A stretch of 64,000 nt of DNA from Labilithrix sp. (GTDB lineage Bacteria > Myxococcota > Polyangia > Polyangiales > Polyangiaceae). Made by a program: the position numbers and the translations under genes. The DNA is taken from assembly GCA_028287035.1 (NCBI GenBank), contig JAQBQL010000222.1, forward strand, positions 1 through 64,000. The letters run 5' to 3'. The notes under the pieces were generated by a model that was not told the origin of the DNA, searched no databases, and saw only the letters and a program-made list of their open reading frames with translations. Every line of letters starts with the position of its first letter. Within the stretch, counting starts at the first letter, position 1. Positions 44,248-54,491 of this stretch are shown here, in pieces.

Positions 44248-44589
44248 ATGACCCCGACTCCGCACTCTCGTCTCACGTACCCTGGTCTCGCGTGCGTGCT
44301 CGCCGCGCTCCTGACGAGCGCGGGCTGCGCAGGCAACCAGTCCCGACCCAGCACCCCCAGCACCCCCAGCACCCCCAGCACCCCCAGGAGCCGCGTCGCG
44401 CAGGACCTCGGCTGCTCGGCCGAGGGCACGACGGTCCAGGAGATCGAGCGCGTTCCCGACGGGACCGGAGCGCGCTGGAAGGTCCGGGGCTGCGGGCGAA
44501 CAGCGGTGTACCTGTGCACGCTGCCCGTCCGCGACTGCTGGCGCGAGGGCGAGATCCTCACGGATCCCGCCACTCTCAGCCCGCAGTGA
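44248..44589 (+). CDS. Small lipoprotein with STP repeats
   Basis: 113 residues. The signal peptide ends LTSAGC, a good lipobox. Four tandem Ser-Thr-Pro units, encoded by perfect 9-bp repeats at 44349-44384, form a spacer. The C-terminal domain (about 50-113) has four cysteines (LGCSAE, VRGCGR, LCTLP, DCW), likely in disulfides. The function is unknown. It lies 39 nt after the other small lipoprotein gene and ends 12 bp from the convergent regulator. Confidence 0.6.
   Translation: MTPTPHSRLTYPGLACVLAALLTSAGCAGNQSRPSTPSTPSTPSTPRSRVAQDLGCSAEGTTVQEIERVPDGTGARWKVRGCGRTAVYLCTLPVRDCWREGEILTDPATLSPQ
44349..44384 (+). repeat. Four perfect copies of the 9-bp unit CAGCACCCC
   Basis: An in-frame tandem repeat inside the lipoprotein gene that encodes (STP)n just after the lipidated cysteine. 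Copy number can change by slippage without a frameshift, altering spacer length only. Confidence 0.85.
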
Positions 44590-44601
44590 TCATCGCGTCG
44601 C

Positions 44602-45309
44602 TCAGGACGCGACGTTCGTGAGGTCGCGCGCCACGCCGGTCGTCGGGGAGACGTCCGCGCGCGCCCGGGCCCAGCGCTGGATCGTGCGACGGTCGATGCC
44701 GAGCGCCGCCGCCGTGTGCACCTTGTTGCCACCAAAGCGGCGGAGCGCGTAGTCGACGTAGACGCGCTGGAACTTGTGCATCGGCACGAGCCCCTCGGCT
44801 GCCTCGACGAGCGCGTCGAGAGCCTCCAGCGTCGCTTCCTTGGGGAGCGGCGTCGAACGGCGCTGGACGACGCCGCTGTTCGGCGACGACGGGAAGGACG
44901 AGGGCGAGGCCGACGAGCGGCTCGAGCGGCGCTTCAGGTCGGCGACCGCGAGGGCCTGGCCGATCTGCGCCGAGGCGAGGTCGAGCGACGAGCCCGAGAC
45001 CGCGAGCGCGCCGAGGCGGGACGCCTTGATCGCGAGGTCGGTGTTGTCGGTCGCGATGACGACGCTCGACGCGAGCATCGCGCGCTGGGCGAGCTCGAGG
45101 ACCTCGCCGTCGACGAAGCCCGACGCGGAGATCACGACGACGTCCGTGCCGTCGATGTCGGCGCCGTTGATCGAGGAGAGCCGACGGACCGAGCAGCCCT
45201 GCTCGCGCAGCGTGCTCTCGAGACCGAGACCCTTCTCACCTTCCACGAGAACCGCGTTGAAACGCGAAGAAGAACCGATGACCGGCGCAGACGTGCTGGC
45301 GATGTTCAC
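44602..45309 (-). CDS. Regulator with degenerate receiver and Fis-type helix-turn-helix
   Basis: About 235 residues from a GTG with TTGAGGAG about 10 nt upstream; an ATG at 45447 could extend it. Residues 10-130 have the alternating strands and helices of a receiver (FNAVLVEGEKGLGLESTLRE, TDVVVISASGFVDGE, SSVVIATDNTD, GALAVSGSS). The two acidic pocket residues read EG, the phospho-acceptor Asp is replaced in VVISA, and the Lys position is Ser. Phosphorylation is therefore unlikely. The C-terminus has a Fis/NtrC-type helix-turn-helix (NKVHTAAALGIDRRTIQRW). It is divergent from the NtrB/NtrC-like operon and may modulate the same promoters. Confidence 0.65.
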   Translation of the reverse strand: MNIASTSAPVIGSSSRFNAVLVEGEKGLGLESTLREQGCSVRRLSSINGADIDGTDVVVISASGFVDGEVLELAQRAMLASSVVIATDNTDLAIKASRLGALAVSGSSLDLASAQIGQALAVADLKRRSSRSSASPSSFPSSPNSGVVQRRSTPLPKEATLEALDALVEAAEGLVPMHKFQRVYVDYALRRFGGNKVHTAAALGIDRRTIQRWARARADVSPTTGVARDLTNVAS

Positions 45310-45570
45310 GAGCGTATCGCTCCTCAATCCTCGCGTGAGCCCGTGAAGTCGAGCCGCCACTTCGAGGTTGCCGGCGCTGGAGCACTCTGCGTGCCATCCA
45401 TTCTGCGCCGCGAAACTCCGCGATTTCGCTTTCGGCGGTCCAGTCATGACGCGTAGCGCTTCGCCCCCTTGCCGCAGTGATTGGGGCGCTTTGACACAAT
45501 GCCGCACCTGGTGCCTCCTGCGCTGTGCCCGCGCTCCGCATCCCGCGCGCGCTGGAGTAAAGGTATCCCC

Positions 45571-47019
45571 ATGAAAGTCGGGACAAAGTTCGCGCTGGCT
45601 TTCCTCGTCTGCGGCATCCTGAGCGCGCTGGTCTACTCGGGCGTGGCGGCGAGCCGCGAGGCCTCGGAGGTCGAGCTTGCCGTGGGCGAGGATCTCACCG
45701 CCCTCGGCCAGACGCTCCGCGTCGCGATCCTCGCGGTCTGGGAGCGCGACGGCGAGGCGCGCGCTCACGACCTCGTGCGCTACACCGACCGCGACGAGCA
45801 CGTCGAGGCGCGCTGGACGTGGCTCGACGACGAGGCCGACGCCGCGTCGTCACCGCACGCGGACCGCGCGGTCGTCGTGCGGGTCCGCCAGGGGCAGACG
45901 CAGTCCTGGGTCGGCCGCCGCAAGAGCGGCGAGCGCGTCGTCTCGGTCTACCTCCCGCTCCTCCGCGAAGGACAGCGCCCGGCGGCCCTCGAGCTCTCGC
46001 GTCCGCTCGTGCAGCGCTCGCACGTCTTCTGGAAGGAGGTCCGCGAGCAGCTGCTCGCGTCGACCATCGTCGCCGCCTTCGTCACGTTCCTCGCGGTGGT
46101 GCTCACGTCGTGGATCGTCTCACGGCCGCTCGCCGAGGTCGCCGAGCAGGCGCGCCGGATCGGCAGCGGCGACCTCTCCCATCGGCTCAGTGTCCAGGGG
46201 CACGACGAGGTCTCCTCGCTGGTCCAGGACCTGAACGCCATGTGCGATCAGCTACGGGACGCGAGGACGCGCGCCGACGAGGAGTCCACGAAGCGCATCG
46301 CGGCGCTCGAGCAGCTCCGTCACGCCGACCGCCTGCGCACCGTGGGCACGCTCGCCTCCGGGATCGCGCACGAGCTCGGAACGCCGCTGGCGGTGATCGC
46401 GATGCGCGCGAAGATGGTCGCGTCGGGCGAGGTCCCGAAGGACGAGGCGCCCCAGAGCTGCGCGATCATCGCCGCCCAGGCCGACCGCGTGACGCGCATC
46501 GTGCGCCACCTGCTCGACTTCGCGCGGCGCCGCACGCCGCGCCGCGCCCGCGTCGATCTCGGCGAGCTCACCGAGCGAGCCGCCACTCTGCTCTCCTCCC
46601 TCGCCCGCAAGTCGAACGTGCAGATCGTGATCGCGCGCGAGCACGGCGAGGTGCAGGCGAACGTCGACGCGAGCCAGCTCGAGCAAGCCATCACGAACCT
46701 CGTGATCAACGCCGTCCACGCGATGCCCGAGGGCGGCACCGTCACCGTTGCAACCCGCAACAGCCGCGCCGCTCCGGCGGGCGCTCCGACCGCCACCCGC
46801 GAGTGCGCGATCGTGGAGATTCGCGACGACGGCGACGGCATCGCTCCCGAGCACCTCGAGCGCATCTTCGAGCCGTTTTTCACGACGAAAGGCGTGGGCG
46901 AGGGCACGGGCCTCGGCCTCAGCGTCACGCATGGAATCATCGAGGACCACGAGGGCTGGATGACCGCCACGAGCGTGCCCGGCGAGGGCAGCATCTTCAC
47001 GCTCTTTCTCCCGCACTGA
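45571..47019 (+). CDS. NtrB-type sensor histidine kinase
   Basis: 482 residues. TM1 (about 7-25), a periplasmic sensing region (30-155), TM2 (160-185), HAMP (about 183-235), HisKA with His267 (SGIAHELGTPLAVIAMR) and HATPase (NLVINAVHAMPEGG, DDGDGI, GEGTGLGLSVTHGI). The H-box GIAHELGTPL is typical of kinases paired with NtrC-like regulators, and that partner follows after 36 nt. AAAGG lies 7 nt before the ATG, so this gene has a normal leader. The signal is unknown. Confidence 0.92.
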   Translation: MKVGTKFALAFLVCGILSALVYSGVAASREASEVELAVGEDLTALGQTLRVAILAVWERDGEARAHDLVRYTDRDEHVEARWTWLDDEADAASSPHADRAVVVRVRQGQTQSWVGRRKSGERVVSVYLPLLREGQRPAALELSRPLVQRSHVFWKEVREQLLASTIVAAFVTFLAVVLTSWIVSRPLAEVAEQARRIGSGDLSHRLSVQGHDEVSSLVQDLNAMCDQLRDARTRADEESTKRIAALEQLRHADRLRTVGTLASGIAHELGTPLAVIAMRAKMVASGEVPKDEAPQSCAIIAAQADRVTRIVRHLLDFARRRTPRRARVDLGELTERAATLLSSLARKSNVQIVIAREHGEVQANVDASQLEQAITNLVINAVHAMPEGGTVTVATRNSRAAPAGAPTATRECAIVEIRDDGDGIAPEHLERIFEPFFTTKGVGEGTGLGLSVTHGIIEDHEGWMTATSVPGEGSIFTLFLPH

Positions 47020-47043
47020 CCCGGCATTCCGCGGCTGGATTGC

Positions 47044-47049
47044 TAGACT
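47044..47049 (+). promoter_or_regulatory. -10-like hexamer TAGACT, leaderless ntrC-like gene
   Basis: TAGACT ends 6 nt before the ATG at 47056, in the 36-nt gap after the kinase gene. It predicts a second, leaderless transcript for the regulator alone. Confidence 0.5.
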
Positions 47050-47055
47050 CGCGGC

Positions 47056-48489
<1,434 letters not shown>

Positions 48490-48542
48490 TCGCGGCGACG
48501 CAGGGATGAAGCGCGCACGGGGCCTGGCCGTACCAGCCCCAT

Positions 48543-49823
48543 GTGTCTTCCCGCTCCCGCTCTCGCCTCCTGCTCGCCGCGGTGGGCGGCACGTTCGCGC
48601 TGACGCTCCTCGCGGCGACCCCCGCCGCCGCGTTCGTCGTGAAGCGGACGCCCGACGGAGACCTCGTTCACTGGGAGGAGGAGTCCGTCTCCTACACGTT
48701 CGCCCCGTCGGTCGCCGCGAACGTTCCGGGCGCCGTCGATGCCGCCACGACGGCGATGGCGAGCTGGAGCGGCACGGTGGGCGCCCCCGAGCTCGCCGGC
48801 CGCGACGCGCGCGACGTCGAGGACGCGCCGGCCGGACCCGGCCTCGACCGCAAGAACGGCGTGTTCTTCTTTCCCGAGGGCTACGGCCCTGCCGGCAAGG
48901 CGCTCGCCATCACGGTGCTCACGTACGACAACCGCACGGGTCGAATCCTCGACGCCGACATCATCGTCAACGGGGCCTACCGGTTCGCGGTCCTCGGCAG
49001 CGACCACGCGCCCGCCTCGACGAGCACCGCGCGACCGTCGAGCACCGACGGGATCGGCCACGGCGACCAGGCAGCGTCAGCCGGCATCGTCTACGACCTC
49101 CATCACGTGCTCGCCCACGAGCTCGGTCACTCCCTCGGGTTGAACGACGAGCTCGTGAACCAGGACGCGCTGATGTACCGCTACACCTCGCCGAATTCGA
49201 CGGCCTGGCGCGCCCCCGGCGCGGACGACGTCGACGGGCTCGCGGAGCTGTACAGCTCGAAGCTCGCCGCCCGCGGCAACGGCTGTCAGAGCAGCGCGGT
49301 GGCCGCGAAGAAGCCGAGCGCGGCCGCGTCGGAGCTCGCCCTCGCCGCCACGCTCGCCTTCCTGTCGTTCCTCGTCCTTCGCGGCAGGACCGACCGGCGA
49401 GCGCGGCTCGCCTTCGTGGTCGGCGCCGCGCTGGCCGCCTGTGCGCTCCTTCCGTCCATCACCGGACCGGAGGCCGGAGTGGCGCGGGCGAGCGCGCCTG
49501 CTCCCGGCGACGCGCGCGCACGGGTCCTCGGCACGTCCGTGACGATGGAGGACGGGCTCCTCAGGACGACCTTCCAGCTCGCCACCACCGCCTGCCGCGC
49601 CGCGCGCTGCCCGAGGACCGCCGAGGGCGCGACCTGGGGCGGCACCGCCGGGAACATCCGCCAGGAGGTGGGAAGCCAGCACGCGCCCTCGGTCGGCGAG
49701 GACGTCGACGTGACCTTCGACGCCGTGGCGACGTCGCTCGCGCCGCTCGCCAGCCCGCTCGGCGCCCTGCAGGCCGACGCCGTGAAGGCGACGGTCCGCG
49801 TGCTCACGAAGGCGGTCTACTGA
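48543..49823 (+). CDS. Matrixin-like zinc metalloprotease with C-terminal membrane segments
   Basis: 426 residues from a GTG. A Sec signal ends near TPAAAFVV (about residue 30). The protease domain spans about 30-240 and has His192-Glu193-x2-His196-x2-Gly-x2-Asp202 (HELGHSLGLND), the metzincin zinc site, with a later Met (DALMYRYTSP) as the Met-turn. After GNGC (248) there is a hydrophobic segment (ELALAATLAFLSFLVLRG) and a basic RTDRRAR, which resembles a MYXO-CTERM tail but is followed by a second segment and about 110 more residues. Its 3' end overlaps glgX by 20 bp on the other strand. Confidence 0.8.
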   Translation: MSSRSRSRLLLAAVGGTFALTLLAATPAAAFVVKRTPDGDLVHWEEESVSYTFAPSVAANVPGAVDAATTAMASWSGTVGAPELAGRDARDVEDAPAGPGLDRKNGVFFFPEGYGPAGKALAITVLTYDNRTGRILDADIIVNGAYRFAVLGSDHAPASTSTARPSSTDGIGHGDQAASAGIVYDLHHVLAHELGHSLGLNDELVNQDALMYRYTSPNSTAWRAPGADDVDGLAELYSSKLAARGNGCQSSAVAAKKPSAAASELALAATLAFLSFLVLRGRTDRRARLAFVVGAALAACALLPSITGPEAGVARASAPAPGDARARVLGTSVTMEDGLLRTTFQLATTACRAARCPRTAEGATWGGTAGNIRQEVGSQHAPSVGEDVDVTFDAVATSLAPLASPLGALQADAVKATVRVLTKAVY

Positions 49824-52011
49824 CCTTCGCTGCTCGAGGCGGCGCGGAGGCGCGCCAGGAGCCCCGCCCCGGCATGATCCGCTTGAGGACCATCATCGTG
49901 TTCTGATCGAGCGTCACGCAGGCGCCTGCCTCGAGCTCGACGTCGTGCACGAGCTCGGTCAGCCGCGTATCGATGCGAAGCGACCAGCGCGTGCCCCAGG
50001 CGCGGCTCGGGAGGACGAAGTCGAGCGCCGTGCGCCCGCCGTTCAGGAGCAGGAGGAACGAGTCGTCGATGACCGGCTCACCGAGCGGATCGCGCCAGTC
50101 GAGCGCGTCTCCGGACAGCAGCAGCGCCAGCGCGCAGCTTCGCGGCGCCGACCAGTCGCTCGCGGTCATCTCGCGGCCACTCTCGTGGAACCACGCGATG
50201 TCCTTCAGCTCGCTCCCGTCGATCGGCTCGCCCTTGAAGAACCCGGGCCGGCGGAAGACCGGGTGGCGACGCCGGAAGGCGAACACCTCGCGCGAGAACG
50301 CCAGCAGCTCGGCCTGATCCGGGGCGAGGCTCCAGTCGATCCACGAGGTCTCGTTGTCCTGCACGAACGCGTTGTTGTTGCCGCCCTGCGTCTTGCCCAT
50401 CTCGTCGCCGCTCGTGATCATCGGGACGCCCTGGGACAGGGCGAGCAGCACGAGGAAGTTGCGCTGCTGGCGGAGGCGGAGCGCGCGCACCGCGGGATCG
50501 TCCGTCTCCCCCTCGGCTCCGCAGTTCCACGAGGCGTTCCAGTCCATGCCGTCGCGGTTCTGCTCGCCGTTCGCGAGATTCCGCTTCCGCTCGTAGGTGA
50601 CGAGATCGCGCAAGGTGAAGCCGTCGTGGGCGGTCACGAAGTTGATGCTGGCGTGCGGGTGCCGTCCGTCGTCCTCGTAGAGATCGGAGGAGCCCGTGAG
50701 GCGGTACCCCATCTCGGCGATGGTCGACACCTGCCCCGTCCAGAACAGGCGGACCGCGTCGCGGTAGCGGCCGTTCCACTCCGTCCACAGCACGGGGAAG
50801 TTGCCGACCTGGTAGCCCCCGACCCCGAGGTCCCACGGCTCGGCGATGAGCTTCACGTTCGACAGGACGGGGTCCTGGTGGATGATGTCGAAGAACGCGC
50901 TCATCTTGTCGACGGCGCCGGACTCGCGCGCGAGCGTCGAGGCGAGGTCGAAGCGGAAGCCGTCGACGTGCATCTCGGTCACCCAGTACCGGAGGCTGTC
51001 CATGACGAGCTTCAGGGACTGCGCGTGGAGCATGTTCAGGCTGTTGCCGCAGCCGGTGTAGTCCTCGTAGCGCGCGCGATCGTCGGGGTGCAGCCGGTAG
51101 TAGGTGGAGTTGTCGAGGCCGCGCAGGCTGACCGTCGGGCCGAGCTCGTCCCCCTCCCCCGTGTGGTTGTAGACGACGTCGAGCACGACCTCGATGCCGG
51201 CGTGATGGAGCGCCTTCACCATCGTCTTGAACTCGGCGACCTGCTCGCCGGGCACGACGGCGAAGCGCTGGTCGGGCGCGAGAAAGGCGAGCGTCGAGTA
51301 GCCCCAGTAGTTCTTCATCCCGCGCGCCGCGACGCTCCACTCCTCCATGTGCTCGTGGATGGGCAGGAGCTCGACGGTCGTGACGCCGAGCGCGCGAAGA
51401 TGATCGATCACCGCCGGATGCGAGACCCCGAGGAAGGTGCCGCGGAGCCGTTCCGGCACCTCGGGATGGACTGCCGTGAGCCCCTTCACGTGCGTCTCGT
51501 AGAGGACCGTATCGGCCCACGTGACGTGCGGGCGCCGGTCGTCCTCCCAGTCGAACGTCCCGTCGACGACGACCGCCTTCGGCACGCCGCGCGCACTGTC
51601 CCGCACGTCGGCGGCGGCGAGGTTCGGAGCCTCCTCGGTGCCGGCGAAGCCCGGATGCGGAGCGCCCGCGTAGGCGAACACGGGCTCGCGGTAGTCCACC
51701 GTACCCTCGACCCGCAGGGCGTACGGATCGACGAGGAGCTTCCGCTCGTTGAAGCGGTGACCGGCGGCGGGATCGTAGTGGCCGCGCGCCCGGAAGCCGT
51801 AGCGCTGCCCGGGTTGCAGGCCCGGGACGTAGCCGTGCCACACGTGCGCGCTCTTCTCACGGAACGGAAGGCGCGTCTCGACGCCGCCCGCGTCGAACAA
51901 GCACAGGGTCATCCCCTGCGCGTTCTCGGAGAAGACTGCGAAGTTCACCCCTTCGCCGTCGAAGGTCGCGCCGAGCGGCGCGTGCCGACCGGGCCTCATC
52001 GTCAGCGGCAT
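49804..52011 (-). CDS. glgX: Glycogen debranching enzyme (GH13)
   Basis: 735 residues. An N-terminal CBM48-like domain (about 8-130; ATFDGEGVNFAVFSENAQGM) precedes the GH13 barrel with its conserved parts: DVVYNHTGEGDELGP, HVDGFRFDLASTLA (nucleophile Asp), KLIAEPWDLG (acid/base Glu) and FVTAHDGFTL (third carboxylate). DMEWN-type segments and WNCGAEGETDDPAV are typical of GlgX. It removes alpha-1,6 branches from phosphorylase-limited glycogen. It follows malQ by 10 nt, so both are cotranscribed for glycogen or maltodextrin breakdown. The last 20 bp overlap the convergent protease gene. Confidence 0.95.
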   Translation of the reverse strand: MPLTMRPGRHAPLGATFDGEGVNFAVFSENAQGMTLCLFDAGGVETRLPFREKSAHVWHGYVPGLQPGQRYGFRARGHYDPAAGHRFNERKLLVDPYALRVEGTVDYREPVFAYAGAPHPGFAGTEEAPNLAAADVRDSARGVPKAVVVDGTFDWEDDRRPHVTWADTVLYETHVKGLTAVHPEVPERLRGTFLGVSHPAVIDHLRALGVTTVELLPIHEHMEEWSVAARGMKNYWGYSTLAFLAPDQRFAVVPGEQVAEFKTMVKALHHAGIEVVLDVVYNHTGEGDELGPTVSLRGLDNSTYYRLHPDDRARYEDYTGCGNSLNMLHAQSLKLVMDSLRYWVTEMHVDGFRFDLASTLARESGAVDKMSAFFDIIHQDPVLSNVKLIAEPWDLGVGGYQVGNFPVLWTEWNGRYRDAVRLFWTGQVSTIAEMGYRLTGSSDLYEDDGRHPHASINFVTAHDGFTLRDLVTYERKRNLANGEQNRDGMDWNASWNCGAEGETDDPAVRALRLRQQRNFLVLLALSQGVPMITSGDEMGKTQGGNNNAFVQDNETSWIDWSLAPDQAELLAFSREVFAFRRRHPVFRRPGFFKGEPIDGSELKDIAWFHESGREMTASDWSAPRSCALALLLSGDALDWRDPLGEPVIDDSFLLLLNGGRTALDFVLPSRAWGTRWSLRIDTRLTELVHDVELEAGACVTLDQNTMMVLKRIMPGRGSWRASAPPRAAKVSRPPS

Positions 52012-52021
52012 CCGGTACGTC

Positions 52022-53581
52022 TCAGACGCGGCCCGAGGCGGCGACGAGCTCGCGGATCGCGGCGAACCGCTCGGCGACCTCGGGGTCCTCGCGCAGCTCC
52101 TCGATGGGCTTCGGGAGGCGCCACGTCCAGTTCCGTTCGTTGACTGTGCCCGGCGTGTTGATGCGCGTGCCGTCGCCGAGCAGCTCGTTGACGAGGACGA
52201 GCGTGAGCTCCGAACGCGCCGAGAAGAGGAGCTTCAGTAGCGCGAGCTCGCGCTCCTGCTTCGGCAGGTCGAGCGGCATGTCGTCGAGGGCGGCGAGGCG
52301 CTCGCGCTCCCACGGCTCGAGCTCGCCCCACCAGGTCGTGATGGGCGCGGTGTCGTGCGTGCTCCACGTGGCGACGGACAGCGCCGGGAACTTGCGAGGG
52401 TCGCGCGGGACGAGCTTCTCGTCACGCTCCCACGGCAGCACCTTGTACCCGGGGAGCCCGAGTCGCTTCATCGTCTGGCGAACGAACGGCGGGATGACGC
52501 CGAGGTCCTCCGCGATGACCGCGCCGGGGCCTGCCGCCTCGAGCATGGCTCGGAGCACCTTCTCGCCGCGCGCGAGCTGCTCGGGCTCCGTCGCGGGCAC
52601 GAACGTCCCCGCCTCGCCCTCGCTCGTGACCCACTGGCGGAAGAAGCCGACGACGTGGTCGATGCGGAAGCGGTCGAACAGCGCTGCCGCGTGGCGCGCG
52701 CGGTCCTTGAGCCACGCGAGCCCGTCGGCGTCCATCGCCTCCCAGTCGTAGACGGGTAGGCCCCAGCCCTGCCCTTCGGGGGCGAAGTCGTCGGGCGGGG
52801 CGCCGAGCGAGACGCCCTCGGTGCGGAACTGGTCCTGGTGAGCCCAGACGTCGGCGCTCTCGCCCCCCACGATGAAGGGCATGTCGCCCATGATCGCGAC
52901 GCCGAGCGCACGGAGCTGCTCGCGGGCCGCGTGCCACTGCTCGTGCGCGAGCCATTGCAGGTACATCTGCTCGAGGACGCGCCGACCGATGCCGCCGTCC
53001 TCCGGGCCCTTGCCGAGCGCGAGGATGCGCGGGTCACGATCCCGTTCGGCGGCCGGCCAGGTCTTCCAGCCGTGACCGTCGTGCGACCCGCGGAGCGCCA
53101 TGAAGAGAGCGTGGTCGCAGAGCCACGCCTTCTCGCGCTCGACGAACGCGCGGAAGGCGGTGGCGCGCTCGCCGTCGGGCTTCGCCTCGAGCTCGGCGGT
53201 CCGGAACTCGGTGAAGGCCGCGTGGAAGACGCGCTGCTTCAGGGTGCGCACCGTGCGGTAGTCCACCGTGGGCAAGGCCCTCACCCGGGCGAGCTCGGCG
53301 AGCCCTTCGTCGCCGAGACGCCGCTCGATGTCGGCGGGGTCGAGGTCGGCGATGGCCTCGACGTCGATGTAGATCGGGTCGATCGCAAACGCGGAGAGCG
53401 CCCCGTACGGGCTCGTCTCCCCGTGGGAGAGCTCTTGTACGGGCAGCACCTGGAGGAGGCGCTGCCCGGCTCCCAGGAGCCACGACGCGCACGCCGGGAG
53501 GTCTGTGATCTGCCCGATGCCCCAGTCCTTCTGCGTACGTACGGAGAAGAGGGGGATGGTCGTTCCGGAGACCTTCGCCAT
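52022..53581 (-). CDS. malQ: 4-alpha-glucanotransferase (GH77 amylomaltase)
   Basis: 519 residues. GH77 features: DWGIGQITDLPACASWLLGA, ETSPYGALSAFAIDPIYID, FDRFRIDHVVGFFRQW (nucleophile Asp), AVIAEDLGVIPP (acid/base Glu) and SVATWSTHDTAPITTWWG (third Asp). It disproportionates maltodextrins, moving alpha-1,4-glucan segments between chains. It is the first gene of the pair with glgX. Start at ATG 53581; a longer reading frame upstream lacks domain similarity. Confidence 0.94.
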   Translation of the reverse strand: MAKVSGTTIPLFSVRTQKDWGIGQITDLPACASWLLGAGQRLLQVLPVQELSHGETSPYGALSAFAIDPIYIDVEAIADLDPADIERRLGDEGLAELARVRALPTVDYRTVRTLKQRVFHAAFTEFRTAELEAKPDGERATAFRAFVEREKAWLCDHALFMALRGSHDGHGWKTWPAAERDRDPRILALGKGPEDGGIGRRVLEQMYLQWLAHEQWHAAREQLRALGVAIMGDMPFIVGGESADVWAHQDQFRTEGVSLGAPPDDFAPEGQGWGLPVYDWEAMDADGLAWLKDRARHAAALFDRFRIDHVVGFFRQWVTSEGEAGTFVPATEPEQLARGEKVLRAMLEAAGPGAVIAEDLGVIPPFVRQTMKRLGLPGYKVLPWERDEKLVPRDPRKFPALSVATWSTHDTAPITTWWGELEPWERERLAALDDMPLDLPKQERELALLKLLFSARSELTLVLVNELLGDGTRINTPGTVNERNWTWRLPKPIEELREDPEVAERFAAIRELVAASGRV

Positions 53582-53681
53582 GAGGGGCCGTAGTTCGCAC
53601 AAGGGGTGCCCCCGCGCAAGACCTCCCGTCGTTCGACCAGATCGAGGGGAACTTCCGGCGGTTTGCGGCACACTATCCTCC

Positions 53682-54479
53682 GTGCGCGGAACGCTGGCCC
53701 TCACGCTCGGAATGTCGCTCGGCCTCCACGTTGCGGCGTTCGCGGCGGTCACCCTGCCGGCTCTGCTGCATCACGCCTCGCCGGCTGCGCCCGACCCGCC
53801 GCCCGCGAATGCCGGCGAGACGTTCGAGCTCCCGGCCCCGGAGAGCGCGGAGGTCCCCCTCGCGAACGCCTCTCCGTCGCCCGAGGCCTATGCCGCCCCC
53901 GCCCCGCCCGACGCCGTCGATGCGCCTGCCGCCCCGGTGCCCGACGTCCACGCGAAGCGCGCCGCGCGGCCTTCGCACGAGGCGCGTCCCTCGGCCGGGC
54001 GGGCGCCCGCCGCGGCGACCGACGGAAGCCCCGGGTCAGCCGGCTCGGCCGCGCTCTACGGAGCGGTGGGTGACCGGTCGGCGACCGATCTGTCCCGCGC
54101 CTTCACGCGCGACTTCCCGCAGGCGGCCAGCGGCGACCCGCTCTGGCGGACCGCCCCCCTCGGAGCGGCGGGAGAGGCGACCGTGACGTTCACCCTCGAC
54201 GAGGCGGGCCACATCACCGACGTCGCGGTGACCGGCGCGAGCGGAGCCCTCGCGCAGGGCATCCGCCGGACGATGACGCTCATCAAGGCGCGGGCGTTCA
54301 CCGCCAAGGCGCGGGTGACGCGCCTCCGCCTCGTCGCGACCGTGAGCGCCGACACCGTGCACGACGGGCTCCACGGCGACGTGTTCGCGATCGGCGGCAG
54401 CTTCGCGGAAGGCGAAGGCGCAGCGTTCTTCGCGCTGAACGTCGGCCGGCGCATCGACCTCCGCGTCAGAGCGCAGTGA
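53682..54479 (+). CDS. TonB-like energy-transducing protein
   Basis: 265 residues from a GTG; ATG 53712 is an alternative. The N-terminus RGTLALTLGMSLGLHVAAFA with VTLPALLHH is a single membrane helix with the Ser-His pattern of TonB proteins. A Pro/Ala/Asp-rich periplasmic span (about 30-125) follows. The C-terminal part (about 160-265; GEATVTFTLDEAGHITDVAV) resembles the TonB C-terminal fold. It may link proton-motive force to an outer-membrane receptor, although no exbBD or receptor genes adjoin. TATCCT at 53674-53679 is a possible -10. Confidence 0.7.
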   Translation: MRGTLALTLGMSLGLHVAAFAAVTLPALLHHASPAAPDPPPANAGETFELPAPESAEVPLANASPSPEAYAAPAPPDAVDAPAAPVPDVHAKRAARPSHEARPSAGRAPAAATDGSPGSAGSAALYGAVGDRSATDLSRAFTRDFPQAASGDPLWRTAPLGAAGEATVTFTLDEAGHITDVAVTGASGALAQGIRRTMTLIKARAFTAKARVTRLRLVATVSADTVHDGLHGDVFAIGGSFAEGEGAAFFALNVGRRIDLRVRAQ

Positions 54480-54491
54480 GCGTGCCTGCGG

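Noticed and set aside
44349..44384. CRISPR-like or other non-coding repeat
   Set aside because: Units are contiguous with no spacers, in frame, and encode Ser-Thr-Pro inside a lipoprotein gene.
45491..45496. TTGACA as a -35 for the NtrB-like kinase gene
   Set aside because: No matching -10 lies 16-18 bp downstream. A sigma-54 element was also looked for here and the GG/GC spacing does not fit.
53674..53679. TATCCT as a leaderless promoter for the TonB-like gene
   Set aside because: It is only 2 nt before GTG 53682 and about 30 nt before ATG 53712, so neither start has the 6-7 nt spacing.
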